Source of the DNA: Aequorivita todarodis
Lineage (GTDB): Bacteria > Bacteroidota > Bacteroidia > Flavobacteriales > Flavobacteriaceae
Assembly: GCF_028561335.1 (NCBI RefSeq)
Contig: NZ_JAQQTG010000019.1
Location: 124,001-188,000 of the forward strand
Length of the DNA stretch: 64,000 nucleotides
Reading direction: 5' to 3'
Shown: one piece after another, positions 17,701 through 25,873 of the stretch
How positions within the stretch are numbered: the first letter of the stretch is position 1
Layout: each line of letters opens with the position of its first letter
Translations under genes and position numbers: made by a program
Notes under the pieces: model-generated
The model's input: the letters and a program-made list of their open reading frames with translations, nothing else
Databases searched by the model: none
Told to the model about the DNA's origin: nothing

Positions 17701-17913
17701 ATGGTGCTGGTTTTTAAAACATCGGTTTCAGTGAAGAACCAAGTGAAAAAACTTCGGCCCTTGCTGGACAAATTGACCCGCCAAAACGGCAATTGGAATT
17801 TCGACCTGGAGGATTGCGACAACATTCTCCGGGTGGAAACCCAACTGCTGAAAGCAGAAAACATTGCTACTACCCTACGAAATCAGGGTTTTTATTGCGA
17901 GGAACTGCACTAA
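17701..17913 (+). CDS. Small conserved protein, ferredoxin-like (HMA-like) fold
   Basis: 70 residues starting MVLVFKTSVSVKNQVKKL, with WNFDLEDCDNILRVET and IATTLRNQGFYCEELH. The beta-alpha-beta-beta-alpha-beta spacing resembles the heavy-metal-associated fold but without the CxxC metal site. I recall such proteins as conserved in flavobacteria, without known function. The ATG overlaps nothing and sits one base after the DinB stop, so it is co-expressed with it. Because a longer alternative frame start exists upstream inside the DinB gene, the start at 17701 is chosen for its operon spacing. Confidence 0.65.
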   Translation: MVLVFKTSVSVKNQVKKLRPLLDKLTRQNGNWNFDLEDCDNILRVETQLLKAENIATTLRNQGFYCEELH

Positions 17914-17960
17914 TCCATACTTTTTTAAACCAATTCGAAGCATTGCTATTTTCCATACCG

Positions 17961-18012
17961 AACAGGTTTTACTTATCCGCAGAAGCTTTTTAGTGAAGGA
18001 GGAAAACCTGTT
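17961..18012. repeat. Inverted repeat AACAGGTTTT / AAAACCTGTT
   Basis: Arms at 17961-17970 and 18003-18012 flank a 32-base spacer, between two convergent genes; it belongs to the AACCTGTTAGG palindrome group and could terminate either gene. Confidence 0.5.
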
Positions 18013-18997
18013 AGGTTTCTGTTTGTGCCATTTTGCGGTATCTATTCATATAATCCAGTGGCGTCATATCGGTTATTTTTCGGAACACGTCGCGGAAGGC
18101 CTTGGGATCGTTATAGCCAACGTCATACATTACCTCGTTCACGTTTTTTCGGCCGCTTTCCAGTTCCTTTTTGGCGGCTTCTACCTTTACGCGCTGCATA
18201 TATTCCACTACCGTATTGCTGGTTGCCTTTTTGAAACGTCTTTCAAACGTTCTTCGGCTTAAGGCCATATCTGCGCAAAGGTCGTCAACGTTCAGTTTTT
18301 CCTGAAAGTTGGCTTCAATGAATTCCTGCACTTTCAATATTTCATCATCATCGTGGCTTTTCTGGCCTTTAAAAATGATGAACGGGCTTTGGCTGTTGCG
18401 GCTGATGTCTATTTCAAAAACTTTGGAAGAGAGCACCGCCATTTCCCTGCCCGCGAACTTTTCAACCAAATAAAGGTTTAGGTTCAATGATGAATAAGCG
18501 CCGCCGCTGGTGTAAAGGCCGTGCTCGTCCGTGATTATTTTATCGTCCACCAAATTCACTTTTGGGAACATCGCCCTAAAATCATCTGCCGCAATCCAAT
18601 GCGTTGCGCAGTTTCTTCCGTCCAAAAGGCCCGTGCTTGCCAACAGAAAAGCACCGATGCACAGGCTGGCAATCTCTGCGCCGTTTTTATATTGCTGTAC
18701 GATCCACGGAATAAAGTCCTTATTGGCTTCAACCACTTTTTCATAATTGCCGTGGATGGCTGGAATGATTACCAAATCGGTTTGTTTCACTTCTGCAATG
18801 GTGGCATCGGGAATAATGGTAAAAATTCCGTTGCTTAAACGCGCGTCCTTATGTGTGGCCACAAGCTGGGTCTTGAAAACAGGCGCCTTCCCCATTTTGA
18901 CAAGAAAATCATTCGCCATATTGAACATTTTATGTGTTGCCTCCAAATTGCTGAGGCTGGAATTGCCTTCGGGGACTAAGATTGATATATGTTTCAT
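18011..18997 (-). CDS. GlxA-type transcriptional regulator (DJ-1/PfpI domain + AraC HTH)
   Basis: 328 residues. The N-terminal DJ-1/PfpI-like domain (about 1-195) has the nucleophile-elbow-like IASLCIGAFLLASTG and GLYTSGGAYSSLNL. The C-terminal AraC domain (about 225-325) has two helix-turn-helix units: LSRRTFERRFKKATS and VGYNDPKAFRDVFRKITDM. The DJ-1 part normally senses a small molecule and is not a protease. No obvious target gene is adjacent; the divergent VOC gene at 19255 is a possible target, but a tandem repeat lies in between. Confidence 0.9.
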   Translation of the reverse strand: MKHISILVPEGNSSLSNLEATHKMFNMANDFLVKMGKAPVFKTQLVATHKDARLSNGIFTIIPDATIAEVKQTDLVIIPAIHGNYEKVVEANKDFIPWIVQQYKNGAEIASLCIGAFLLASTGLLDGRNCATHWIAADDFRAMFPKVNLVDDKIITDEHGLYTSGGAYSSLNLNLYLVEKFAGREMAVLSSKVFEIDISRNSQSPFIIFKGQKSHDDDEILKVQEFIEANFQEKLNVDDLCADMALSRRTFERRFKKATSNTVVEYMQRVKVEAAKKELESGRKNVNEVMYDVGYNDPKAFRDVFRKITDMTPLDYMNRYRKMAQTET

Positions 18998-19023
18998 AAA
19001 AAATGGTTTACATCCCCTCCTAG

Positions 19024-19044
19024 CCTCCCTTTCGAAGGGGAGGG
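19024..19044. repeat. REP-like palindrome
   Basis: CCTCCCTTTCGAAGGGGAGG-type inverted repeat 27 bases upstream of the GlxA-type regulator start. Confidence 0.65.
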
Positions 19045-19155
19045 ACCGGAGGTACTACAAATTTAATTAAATACCGTGTCGCGATCAACCCATTACATTG
19101 GCGCAAATGCACCTCTGGAATCGTGGAATTCCTATTTATCTTTACATTGTTAAAC

Positions 19156-19183
19156 GACGAGGGACGAGCGACGAGGGACGAAC
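19156..19183. repeat. 7-bp-period tandem repeat
   Basis: Four units at exact 7-base spacing: GACGAGG, GACGAGC, GACGAGG, GACGAAC, upstream of the VOC gene. Confidence 0.85.
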
Positions 19184-19254
19184 ATAGATTTAAGAACCAG
19201 AATTAAATTTCCAATACGTATTACTTATTTATAAACTTTTAAAACCGAAAAATT

Positions 19255-19695
19255 ATGGCAACAAAATTAAATCCGTATTTAAATTTTGACGGAAACTGTG
19301 AAGCGGCGTTCAATCATTACAAAAAAGTATTTGGCGGCGAATTTGCCGGGCAAGGCGTAATGCGCTATGGCGATATGCCGGCATGCGATGAAATGCCTCC
19401 GCTTGCCGAGGAGCACAAAAATCGCGTAATGCACGTGTCGCTTCCCATTGGAAGCGAGTTATTAATGGGCTCCGATATTATGCCGGGATTTGGCAACGGA
19501 CCATTTAAGATGGGAGACACTACTTATATAAGCATCCACCCAGATAGCAGGGAAGAAGCAGACCGTTTGTTTAAGGAATTATCAGAAGGCGGCGAAGTAG
19601 AAATGCCTATGGACGATATGTTTTGGGGCGACTATTTCGGTTCCCTGCGCGATCGGTTTGGGATTCAGTGGATGATTAATTTTTCTAAAGGGTAA
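19255..19695 (+). CDS. VOC family protein (PhnB-like)
   Basis: 146 residues starting TKLNPYLNFDGNCEAAFNHY, with KVFGGEF, MHVSLPIGSELLMGSD and DYFGSLRDRFGIQWMIN, which is the PhnB/3-demethylubiquinone-like branch of the vicinal-oxygen-chelate fold. These are small cytoplasmic metal-binding proteins; the reaction of this branch is generally not known. It is a single gene preceded by a tandem repeat and followed by a Kazal lipoprotein on the same strand. Confidence 0.88.
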   Translation: MATKLNPYLNFDGNCEAAFNHYKKVFGGEFAGQGVMRYGDMPACDEMPPLAEEHKNRVMHVSLPIGSELLMGSDIMPGFGNGPFKMGDTTYISIHPDSREEADRLFKELSEGGEVEMPMDDMFWGDYFGSLRDRFGIQWMINFSKG

Positions 19696-19836
19696 GTTTG
19701 TGAATTTGGGATTTGGGATAATCTAACAAAACCAAAACTATTCTTTTTGAGCACGAATACGCAGAAATTACAAAGCTTCCTTATTATGTTATGCAAGTTT
19801 AGCGTATTTTAGTAGGTACAAATAAACCCTAAAACT

Positions 19837-20082
19837 ATGCTTACTATCCCTAAAAAATCCTGTTTTGCCGCATCCCTGCTGTTGGTGGGGATGCTGGCTA
19901 TATCCTCTTGTGGCGCCGGAAAGACGGTTGCCTGTATCGATACATCCAAAATAAGTGACGGGCCCTGCACGATGGAATACAACCCCGTTTGTGGCTGTGA
20001 CGGGAAAACGTATGGCAACCCATGTATGGCTGAACGGGCTGGGCTTACTTCTTGGGCTGGTGGGGAGTGTGGGGAGGAATAG
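19837..20082 (+). CDS. Kazal-type domain lipoprotein
   Basis: 81 residues. The lipobox AISSC puts the lipidated Cys at 25. The mature domain has six further cysteines (33, 44, 52, 54, 63, 78) with the Kazal signature YNPVCGCDGKTYGNPC and AGL....GGEC. Kazal domains inhibit serine proteases by presenting a tight loop; in bacteria the target is unknown. Surface or periplasmic exposure is expected, where the disulfides can form. It is the last ordinary gene before the AT-rich defence-like cassette. Confidence 0.85.
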   Translation: MLTIPKKSCFAASLLLVGMLAISSCGAGKTVACIDTSKISDGPCTMEYNPVCGCDGKTYGNPCMAERAGLTSWAGGECGEE

Positions 20083-20248
20083 CAATTTTCATCCTTTTTA
20101 ATTTATACTCCATCAGGCAGTAATCTGGCACCATTTTTTCTTTGGTTGGAATTTCGTTTTTTAGTGATATATATAGGGGATGCGGATTTCGAGGTTTAGT
20201 TGAGAAACTAAAAAATTACTGTTTAAAATCATTAAAAACGATAAAAAA

Positions 20249-20288
20249 GATTGAGTATATTTGAAAGATCATAAAATTTTACTCAATC
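20249..20288. promoter_or_regulatory. 9-bp inverted repeat upstream of the GHKL/methyltransferase operon
   Basis: GATTGAGTA (20249-20257) and TACTCAATC (20280-20288) are perfect inverted arms 22 bases apart, ending 21 bases before the operon start codon. It could be an operator or an mRNA leader hairpin. The surrounding region is strongly AT-rich. Confidence 0.5.
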
Positions 20289-20309
20289 ATTTATTGCTCT
20301 GTACATAAA

Positions 20310-23036
20310 ATGAAAGAAAGAAACTGTTTAATTTTAACACAATATAGAGATGACAGCCAATATAATGACTTTATTGGAAAATTCTATCATTTTCCAGCTA
20401 CGGAAAAGAAGAACTACCTTAAACAGTTTGAAAATCTTCCTATTGAAATAATATATTATGAGCCAGATAAAAGAGGGGCAGGGGAGTTTTATGGATATGG
20501 GAAAATAATAAAACAACCATTTCAAGACAAAAGAGAACCTGACCACTACTTTGTAGAGATAACTGATTTTCGTCCGTTTGCTCAACCAGTCAATTTCAAA
20601 AATGAGAAAGGGGAGATACTCGAAAAGCTTTATAACTCTGATTACTACAATTATAACAATGCTGTCAGGAGAATTAAACCTAAGTTCTTAGACGAGTTAT
20701 GTCTTGATGGAGGAATCGTATTAAATTTCAAAGCCGATGCCCATCTTGTCCAGGTTCTTGGAGAACAACTCATTGCTTCTGAAAGGGTTGGTATTTTAGA
20801 ACTAGTAAAAAACGCTTTTGATGCCGGTGCATCATACTGCAACGTAATAATTGAAAAAGTACCTGGTTTAACAAAAATAACTGAAAGCTTATATCAATAT
20901 AATGAGTATGAAGGTCCTGTAATTGTAATTGAAGATGATGGATCTGGAATGACCAAAGAGCAAATTGAACTAGGTTGGTTAAGGCCTGCATCTACCCTTA
21001 AGACAAACGTTAAACAACGATTAAAGGCCGAAAAAGAAATTGCAATTAAAAAAGGTCAACTTAAAACTTTCGAAAGTTTTGTAAAATTGCTCAAAGTGGA
21101 ACATAAAGGAAGGATACCTTTAGGCGAAAAAGGTGTGGGAAGGTTTGCAACACACAGATTAGGTTCCAAATTAATCCTTAAATCCAAGATCGCAGAAAAT
21201 GACTATGAATTTGTTCTAAAAATTAATTGGGATGATTTTATTTCCCAAAATAATGCTCCAATGGATTTAGATTCAGTCGGATTATCATTAACTCGTCAAC
21301 CAGCTTCAAGGGATTATGGCGTAAAAAACTCAGGAACACAGCTAATTATTTACGGAGGAAGAGAGGGTCTTGAATTGACGGAAGCAGAGATAAATGAAAT
21401 AAACAATACCATTCTCAAATTAAATAGTCCGAATCCACCACCTACTATTAAGGTTCAGGAATTCAAAGTAAATTTCAATTGTATTCAAGTAAAAAATTTA
21501 AGCACTAAATCTTCCTTTAGCCGGGATAATCAAGTTTTCAGGATATATGGTATAGTAGATGAAAAAGGAATTTTTGAATACGATTATTTTTTCACTCCTC
21601 CATACAGTGATAAAATACCGTTAAATGGGTTTGAGAAACGAAATGAAACTGTAGATATAAAAAAGCATAATAAGAAATACTTTCTCAAAGAAATTGACGG
21701 TAGAAGATTGTGGAAGATACCTACTTGTGGCTCCTTTTACATCCATATCGATATTTGGTATAGAGATAATCCTTGGGTTGAAAAAACAGATAGACCATTT
21801 TTAGATTACCTTAAGGAATATGGTGGACTTTCCATTTATCGAGATGGAATAAATGTATATCCGGCAGAATGGGGAGCAAAATATGATTGGTTAGGATTAA
21901 GACAAAGACAAATATCACAAGCAAAGAGAATTTCCTATTATCATATGATAGGAAATATAGAAATAGAACAGTCTAATAATATTGAATTAATTGATAAGAC
22001 TAACAGGGAAGGGATGATTCAAAATACCGCTTTCCATGATTTGGCAGAACTAACAAAAGCGGTTGTCCAGTATGTTGAGTTGGATTATATGGGCAAACGT
22101 GAAGAGTTAACAAAATTGACAGGTGGCTTAATAAGAGAACCCAGAACACTTAACGAATTCTCTAAGCAATCTTCAAAGATTATAGCTAATATCCATGATA
22201 AATACGATGTGGTTTCTGACCCGTATCTTCTTTTATCAGAATTAGGGGATATTAGCGAAAGGAAAAAGAAACTAGTCGACCTCGCAAAATCATCCAAAAA
22301 TCTGCAAAAGAACCTTGAGCTTATGACTGAAGTACAAGATTTGCTAACTGAGCAAGCAGGTTTTGGATTAGGAATTGCTGTGGCACTTCATGAAATCAAT
22401 AAAGTGGCATCTAACTTCTATTATGGAATTATGGAAGTCATTAAAAAAAAGCAATTCGATAAAGTTAAATTAGAAGATTTAAAGAATACCTCGGCAGCTC
22501 TTGAATCCGAATTAATGCGAATAAGCCCATTAAGAGCTTTAAGAAATGAAAAGGACACACTTTTTAGAGTATCTGAATCTATAGAATATGTCAAGTCAAT
22601 TTTTCAATGGCAATTTGACAAAATAGGAATTAACATTTCCTATAATTCAGAAGAAGACTTTCAAGTCATTGCTCGATTTGGGGCGGTAAATCAAATTCTT
22701 ACTAATTTATTTGACAATTCCTGCTACTGGTTAGATGATCCTGATTTATTAAAACAAGAAATTAAATTAGAGCTTGATTCAAAAAACAGAACAATCATTG
22801 TTGCAGATAGCGGACCAGGAATAGCGGAATCGATTTTACCTTATTTATTTCAGCCAGGCTATAGTTTGAAGGAACCCCAGAGCGGTCTAGGCTTATATGT
22901 ATGCAAGCATTATATGAACTTAATGAAAAAACGAGGAGATATTTATTTGGTTAAAGAAAGAGATCGTATAGAGAATTTATCGGGAGCTCAATTTCTACTT
23001 GATTTTTCTAATGTAAAAAGCGAATATGAAGAATAA
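20310..23036 (+). CDS. Putative PUA/EVE-like reader - MORC/Hsp90-type GHKL ATPase - histidine kinase fusion protein
   Basis: A 908-residue cytoplasmic protein. Residues 1-125 resemble the PUA-superfamily modified-base reader found at the N-terminus of some HNH restriction proteins: FYHFPA, IIYYEPDKRGAGEFYGYGKI, HYFVEITDFRPFAQPV, NAVRRI. Residues 150-400 form a GHKL ATPase (N-box ELVKNAFDA 164-172, EDDGSGM 208-214, GEKGVGRFA 272-280) followed by an S5-like segment (LSIYRDGINVYP, DWLGLRQRQ, 507-533). Residues 685-905 look like a histidine kinase: ALHEINK with His694, NQILTNLFDN, ADSGPGI (832-838), SGLGLYVCK (858-866). It overlaps the receiver gene by 11 bases and is first in an operon ending in a cytosine methyltransferase. 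A modification-sensing kinase/ATPase is inference. Confidence 0.8.
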   Translation: MKERNCLILTQYRDDSQYNDFIGKFYHFPATEKKNYLKQFENLPIEIIYYEPDKRGAGEFYGYGKIIKQPFQDKREPDHYFVEITDFRPFAQPVNFKNEKGEILEKLYNSDYYNYNNAVRRIKPKFLDELCLDGGIVLNFKADAHLVQVLGEQLIASERVGILELVKNAFDAGASYCNVIIEKVPGLTKITESLYQYNEYEGPVIVIEDDGSGMTKEQIELGWLRPASTLKTNVKQRLKAEKEIAIKKGQLKTFESFVKLLKVEHKGRIPLGEKGVGRFATHRLGSKLILKSKIAENDYEFVLKINWDDFISQNNAPMDLDSVGLSLTRQPASRDYGVKNSGTQLIIYGGREGLELTEAEINEINNTILKLNSPNPPPTIKVQEFKVNFNCIQVKNLSTKSSFSRDNQVFRIYGIVDEKGIFEYDYFFTPPYSDKIPLNGFEKRNETVDIKKHNKKYFLKEIDGRRLWKIPTCGSFYIHIDIWYRDNPWVEKTDRPFLDYLKEYGGLSIYRDGINVYPAEWGAKYDWLGLRQRQISQAKRISYYHMIGNIEIEQSNNIELIDKTNREGMIQNTAFHDLAELTKAVVQYVELDYMGKREELTKLTGGLIREPRTLNEFSKQSSKIIANIHDKYDVVSDPYLLLSELGDISERKKKLVDLAKSSKNLQKNLELMTEVQDLLTEQAGFGLGIAVALHEINKVASNFYYGIMEVIKKKQFDKVKLEDLKNTSAALESELMRISPLRALRNEKDTLFRVSESIEYVKSIFQWQFDKIGINISYNSEEDFQVIARFGAVNQILTNLFDNSCYWLDDPDLLKQEIKLELDSKNRTIIVADSGPGIAESILPYLFQPGYSLKEPQSGLGLYVCKHYMNLMKKRGDIYLVKERDRIENLSGAQFLLDFSNVKSEYEE

Positions 23037-23925
23037 GCCAATAACAACCGTTTTTATTATTGATGATGAGTTTCCTCGGGACCCTGAATTTAGAGCACGT
23101 GGAATATACAATTCTGCTATCTCAACAAATGACCTATATCATCTCGCAATAAATTGCGATTGGGAAAATCATTTAGGGGAATTACAACAACTTATTAAAG
23201 ATATTGTCTCCAATCCTGTCTGTAAAGAAGAAGGTCATATTGAACTTATGGGTTTTACATCACCAACTCAAGCTCTTTACTCAATTGATCAAGGAAACAT
23301 TCCGAACATTATTATTTATGATTGGGAATATCTGAATGCTCCAAGTTATAGCCTTAATGCAAAGAATTGGTTATTAGAGCTTTTACATACGGCAAGGGAA
23401 GCTTTTATATTTGTTTATTCTAAAAGAAGGGATGAGATTCCTCCATTTTTAAATATAGCAGAATTTGCTAAATTTTCGGAAAGATTCCAATTGTTAATGA
23501 AAGGTGGCAAAATTAAATCATCATTTTCAGCAGAGGAATTTATTCTTCAATATATTATTGGATCTGCTTCAAATAGTGGTAAAATTAAAATAGATGGTAT
23601 ACCTATTGAATTTGCAGCTAACAATTATCTTCTTTCGGCTTCTGACATTCTATATCTTCAAAGAATTTTAGGAAATCAGTACGTACTTGACGAACTGAAT
23701 AATGTTGATTTTTTAATTAATGAAGCTTCAGTAGAAAAAATATTAAATGATTCAGAAGGATTCCTGTACTACAATGAAGAAAAGAAAATTTTAATTAATC
23801 CGAACGAAAATTATGATATGGAAAAATTTCATCCTTATGGAAAATTGAGCTATTTGGAAGTAGTGAAAAAGTTTTCAATTGCTCAACTAGAAGACGCATT
23901 GGAAAGAGGTGTTTTGCCAGTTTAA
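23026..23925 (+). CDS. Atypical response-regulator receiver protein
   Basis: 299 residues. The N-terminus TTVFIIDDEFPRD supplies the acidic pair (Asp13/14) of a receiver, NIIIYDWEYL gives a candidate phosphoacceptor Asp99, and FIFVYSKRR (128-134) the beta-4/5 region. The 30-90 stretch is longer than a usual receiver, and the C-terminal 130 residues match no output domain that I recognise; no helix-turn-helix is seen. Its ATG overlaps the kinase-like gene by 11 bases, so it is very likely the kinase's phosphoacceptor partner. It could regulate or gate an effector by protein contact. Confidence 0.65.
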   Translation: MKNKPITTVFIIDDEFPRDPEFRARGIYNSAISTNDLYHLAINCDWENHLGELQQLIKDIVSNPVCKEEGHIELMGFTSPTQALYSIDQGNIPNIIIYDWEYLNAPSYSLNAKNWLLELLHTAREAFIFVYSKRRDEIPPFLNIAEFAKFSERFQLLMKGGKIKSSFSAEEFILQYIIGSASNSGKIKIDGIPIEFAANNYLLSASDILYLQRILGNQYVLDELNNVDFLINEASVEKILNDSEGFLYYNEEKKILINPNENYDMEKFHPYGKLSYLEVVKKFSIAQLEDALERGVLPV

Positions 23926-23936
23926 CATTATGAATT

Positions 23937-24470
23937 ATGCCAGCATTGACGAAACAACATATTGAAGTTTTAGGACCATTAATTAAGCCTTTTGAGAGAA
24001 GCTCAAAAAAACCTGAGCTTAAAAGAATTAGACCTGGAGAAGGACATAATGAAGAGTTTTTACCATATATACACGATGGTATAAATAACCATAAACCAGA
24101 ACCATATTATGAGCTTACTATTCAGGAGTTAGAAGAAAATAGAATCATGGATGGATTTAAATTATTAGAAAAATGCTATCTCTGGGTAATTGATGATGTA
24201 AGTATTAAGATAATCTGGGAAAAGACATTGAATGTACTACGGGGAGAAGAATTACCTAAAAAAATGTATGTCTGCCATACTAACATTACTGGATGCAAAC
24301 CAGCATATATAGGAGGAGAACTTCATTTCTGTGAAAATGGTAACATTTATGTAAATTTTGCTTCAGATCGTTATGGTCGGCCGGAAACTGAAGAAAAAAA
24401 GCAAATGGCAATTCAATACATGAAAGATTGTGGATATAAAAACGTAATTATGACTAATTATTTAGGTTAA
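23937..24470 (+). CDS. Unknown protein of the GHKL/methyltransferase operon
   Basis: 177 residues, no signal peptide or membrane helix. The N-terminal third is basic and polar (RSSKKPELKRIRPGEGH). The C-terminal half has a compact conserved-looking segment YVCHTNITGCKPAYIGGELH (111-130) then ENGNIYVNFASDRYGRP, with candidate functional residues His114, Glu128, Arg145 and Tyr146. This reminds me weakly of a H-[ST]-x-G-x-A-GE ... SGHY pattern seen in some toxin and effector domains, but the match is not firm. It sits 11 bases after the receiver gene and overlaps the methyltransferase start by one base. As the only uncharacterised member it is the best candidate effector. Confidence 0.6.
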   Translation: MPALTKQHIEVLGPLIKPFERSSKKPELKRIRPGEGHNEEFLPYIHDGINNHKPEPYYELTIQELEENRIMDGFKLLEKCYLWVIDDVSIKIIWEKTLNVLRGEELPKKMYVCHTNITGCKPAYIGGELHFCENGNIYVNFASDRYGRPETEEKKQMAIQYMKDCGYKNVIMTNYLG

Positions 24471-25495
24471 TGGAACTGCTTTCAATCGACATATTTAGTG
24501 GTGTAGGAGGTCTAACAGAAGGAATGCACCAAGCTAATTTCAAAACAGTACTTGCTTTGGAAATTGATGAATTAGCATCTAAAGCCTATCAGTTAAATCA
24601 TTCGGATACTACCATAATTACAAAAGATATTCGTAAGGTTTCAATTGCTGAAATCAAAAGAAAGTTAGATGGGAAGATAATTCATTTGCTTGCAGGTTGC
24701 CCACCATGTCAAGGGTTTTCCTCTATTCGTAGACTAAACAGAACTACACCGGTTAATGATGAACGAAATAACCTTATAATGGAATATGTGAGGTTAGTAA
24801 AAGCTTTAAAGCCTTATACTATCATGATGGAGAATGTGCCTGGCCTTGTTGAATATGATTTGTTTAAAAAAGCAATTAAAATACTTAATGAAGAGCTAAA
24901 TTATGAGATTGATTATAAAGTTGTAAATGTGAAAGATTATGGTGTTCCACAAAGCCGCCGAAGATTGGTTTTAGTTGGTTCTCGTTTAGGAAAAATAAAG
25001 GTAGCAGAACCTAATGCCAAAAAAATGACAGTAAAAGATGTTATTGGAAGTCTTGCGAATCCTGAAAAATCTAATGATGCATTACATAAAATTTTTCCCA
25101 AGCATACTCCAAAAGTTCAAAAAAGAATTGCCTTAACACCAAAAGACGGAGGAAGTAGAAAAGACCTACCAAAAGAATACATACTTGAATGCCACAAAGC
25201 CGATAATGTTGGTTTTAATGATGTATATGGCAGATTGAGATGGGATAATTATTCTACAACAATAACGGGAGGTTGTTTAAATCCTTCTAAGGGACGTTTT
25301 TTACATCCAGAACAGAATCGTAATATTTCAGCTCGTGAGGCGTCCCTACTACAATCTTTTCCGTCAGATTATATTTTTCCTATCGACGCTCCAGTTTCAA
25401 AAATAGCTTTAATGATAGGAAATGCTTTGCCACCAAAGTTTAGTTATTATCAATCATTGAATATTCGTGAGCATCTGGAAAATCATTTAAAATAA
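24470..25495 (+). CDS. DNA (cytosine-5)-methyltransferase
   Basis: 341 residues with all key C5-methyltransferase motifs: FSGVGG (9-14, AdoMet), PPCQGFSS with catalytic Cys80, ENV (121-123), QSRRR (161-165), target-side STTITGG (262-268), REASLLQSFP (289-298) and GNALPP (317-322). It transfers a methyl group to a cytosine in a DNA site that cannot be read from the sequence. The variable region is short, as in small type II orphan or restriction-modification enzymes. The start overlaps the preceding stop by one base. No restriction nuclease is recognisable nearby. Base composition matches the three preceding genes and not the flanks. Confidence 0.93.
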   Translation: MELLSIDIFSGVGGLTEGMHQANFKTVLALEIDELASKAYQLNHSDTTIITKDIRKVSIAEIKRKLDGKIIHLLAGCPPCQGFSSIRRLNRTTPVNDERNNLIMEYVRLVKALKPYTIMMENVPGLVEYDLFKKAIKILNEELNYEIDYKVVNVKDYGVPQSRRRLVLVGSRLGKIKVAEPNAKKMTVKDVIGSLANPEKSNDALHKIFPKHTPKVQKRIALTPKDGGSRKDLPKEYILECHKADNVGFNDVYGRLRWDNYSTTITGGCLNPSKGRFLHPEQNRNISAREASLLQSFPSDYIFPIDAPVSKIALMIGNALPPKFSYYQSLNIREHLENHLK

Positions 25496-25497
25496 AA

Positions 25498-25872
25498 TTG
25501 ATATTTAAGAACAATCCCACCACCCACCTCATCACCACAGTCTGGCTAATAAACGGCCTTTTCTGCAAAGTCCTAAACCTAGTCCCCCGCCACCAAGAAA
25601 TAGTAGAAACCATTTTGCATTTGGAAAACGGAAGGGCGTTAACCATCGCCATCGGCCTTGCCGAAACGGGTATGGCCTTTTGGATAGTCAGTGGGTTTCG
25701 CAGTAGGCTTAATGCCATCCTTCAAATTGTAGTAATTGCAATTATGAACATCTTGGAGTCTATTTACGCACCAGACCTCTTGCTGTGGGGAAGATGGAAT
25801 GGCGTGTTTGCATTCCTGTTTATTTTAGTAATTTACGCACACGAATTCCACCTTAAAAAACGGGCGCACTGA
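25498..25872 (+). CDS. DoxX-like family membrane protein
   Basis: 124 residues with four hydrophobic helices and the family's VWLINGLFCKVLNLVPRHQ start region, then GRALTIAIGLAETGMAFW and ILESIYAPDLLLWGRWNG. It is an inner-membrane protein of unknown activity. The apparent start is TTG (25498), two bases after the methyltransferase stop, and base composition changes sharply here, so the first codons may have been altered at an insertion junction. It leads a run of four closely packed plus-strand genes (25498-27748). Confidence 0.75.
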   Translation: MIFKNNPTTHLITTVWLINGLFCKVLNLVPRHQEIVETILHLENGRALTIAIGLAETGMAFWIVSGFRSRLNAILQIVVIAIMNILESIYAPDLLLWGRWNGVFAFLFILVIYAHEFHLKKRAH

Positions 25873-25873
25873 T

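Noticed and set aside
20310-25495. Assignment of the cassette to Detocs, BREX, DISARM or a plain type II restriction-modification system
   Set aside because: No nuclease, helicase, PglZ, BrxL or Detocs-type effector is seen; only the two-component-like logic and the methyltransferase are shared.
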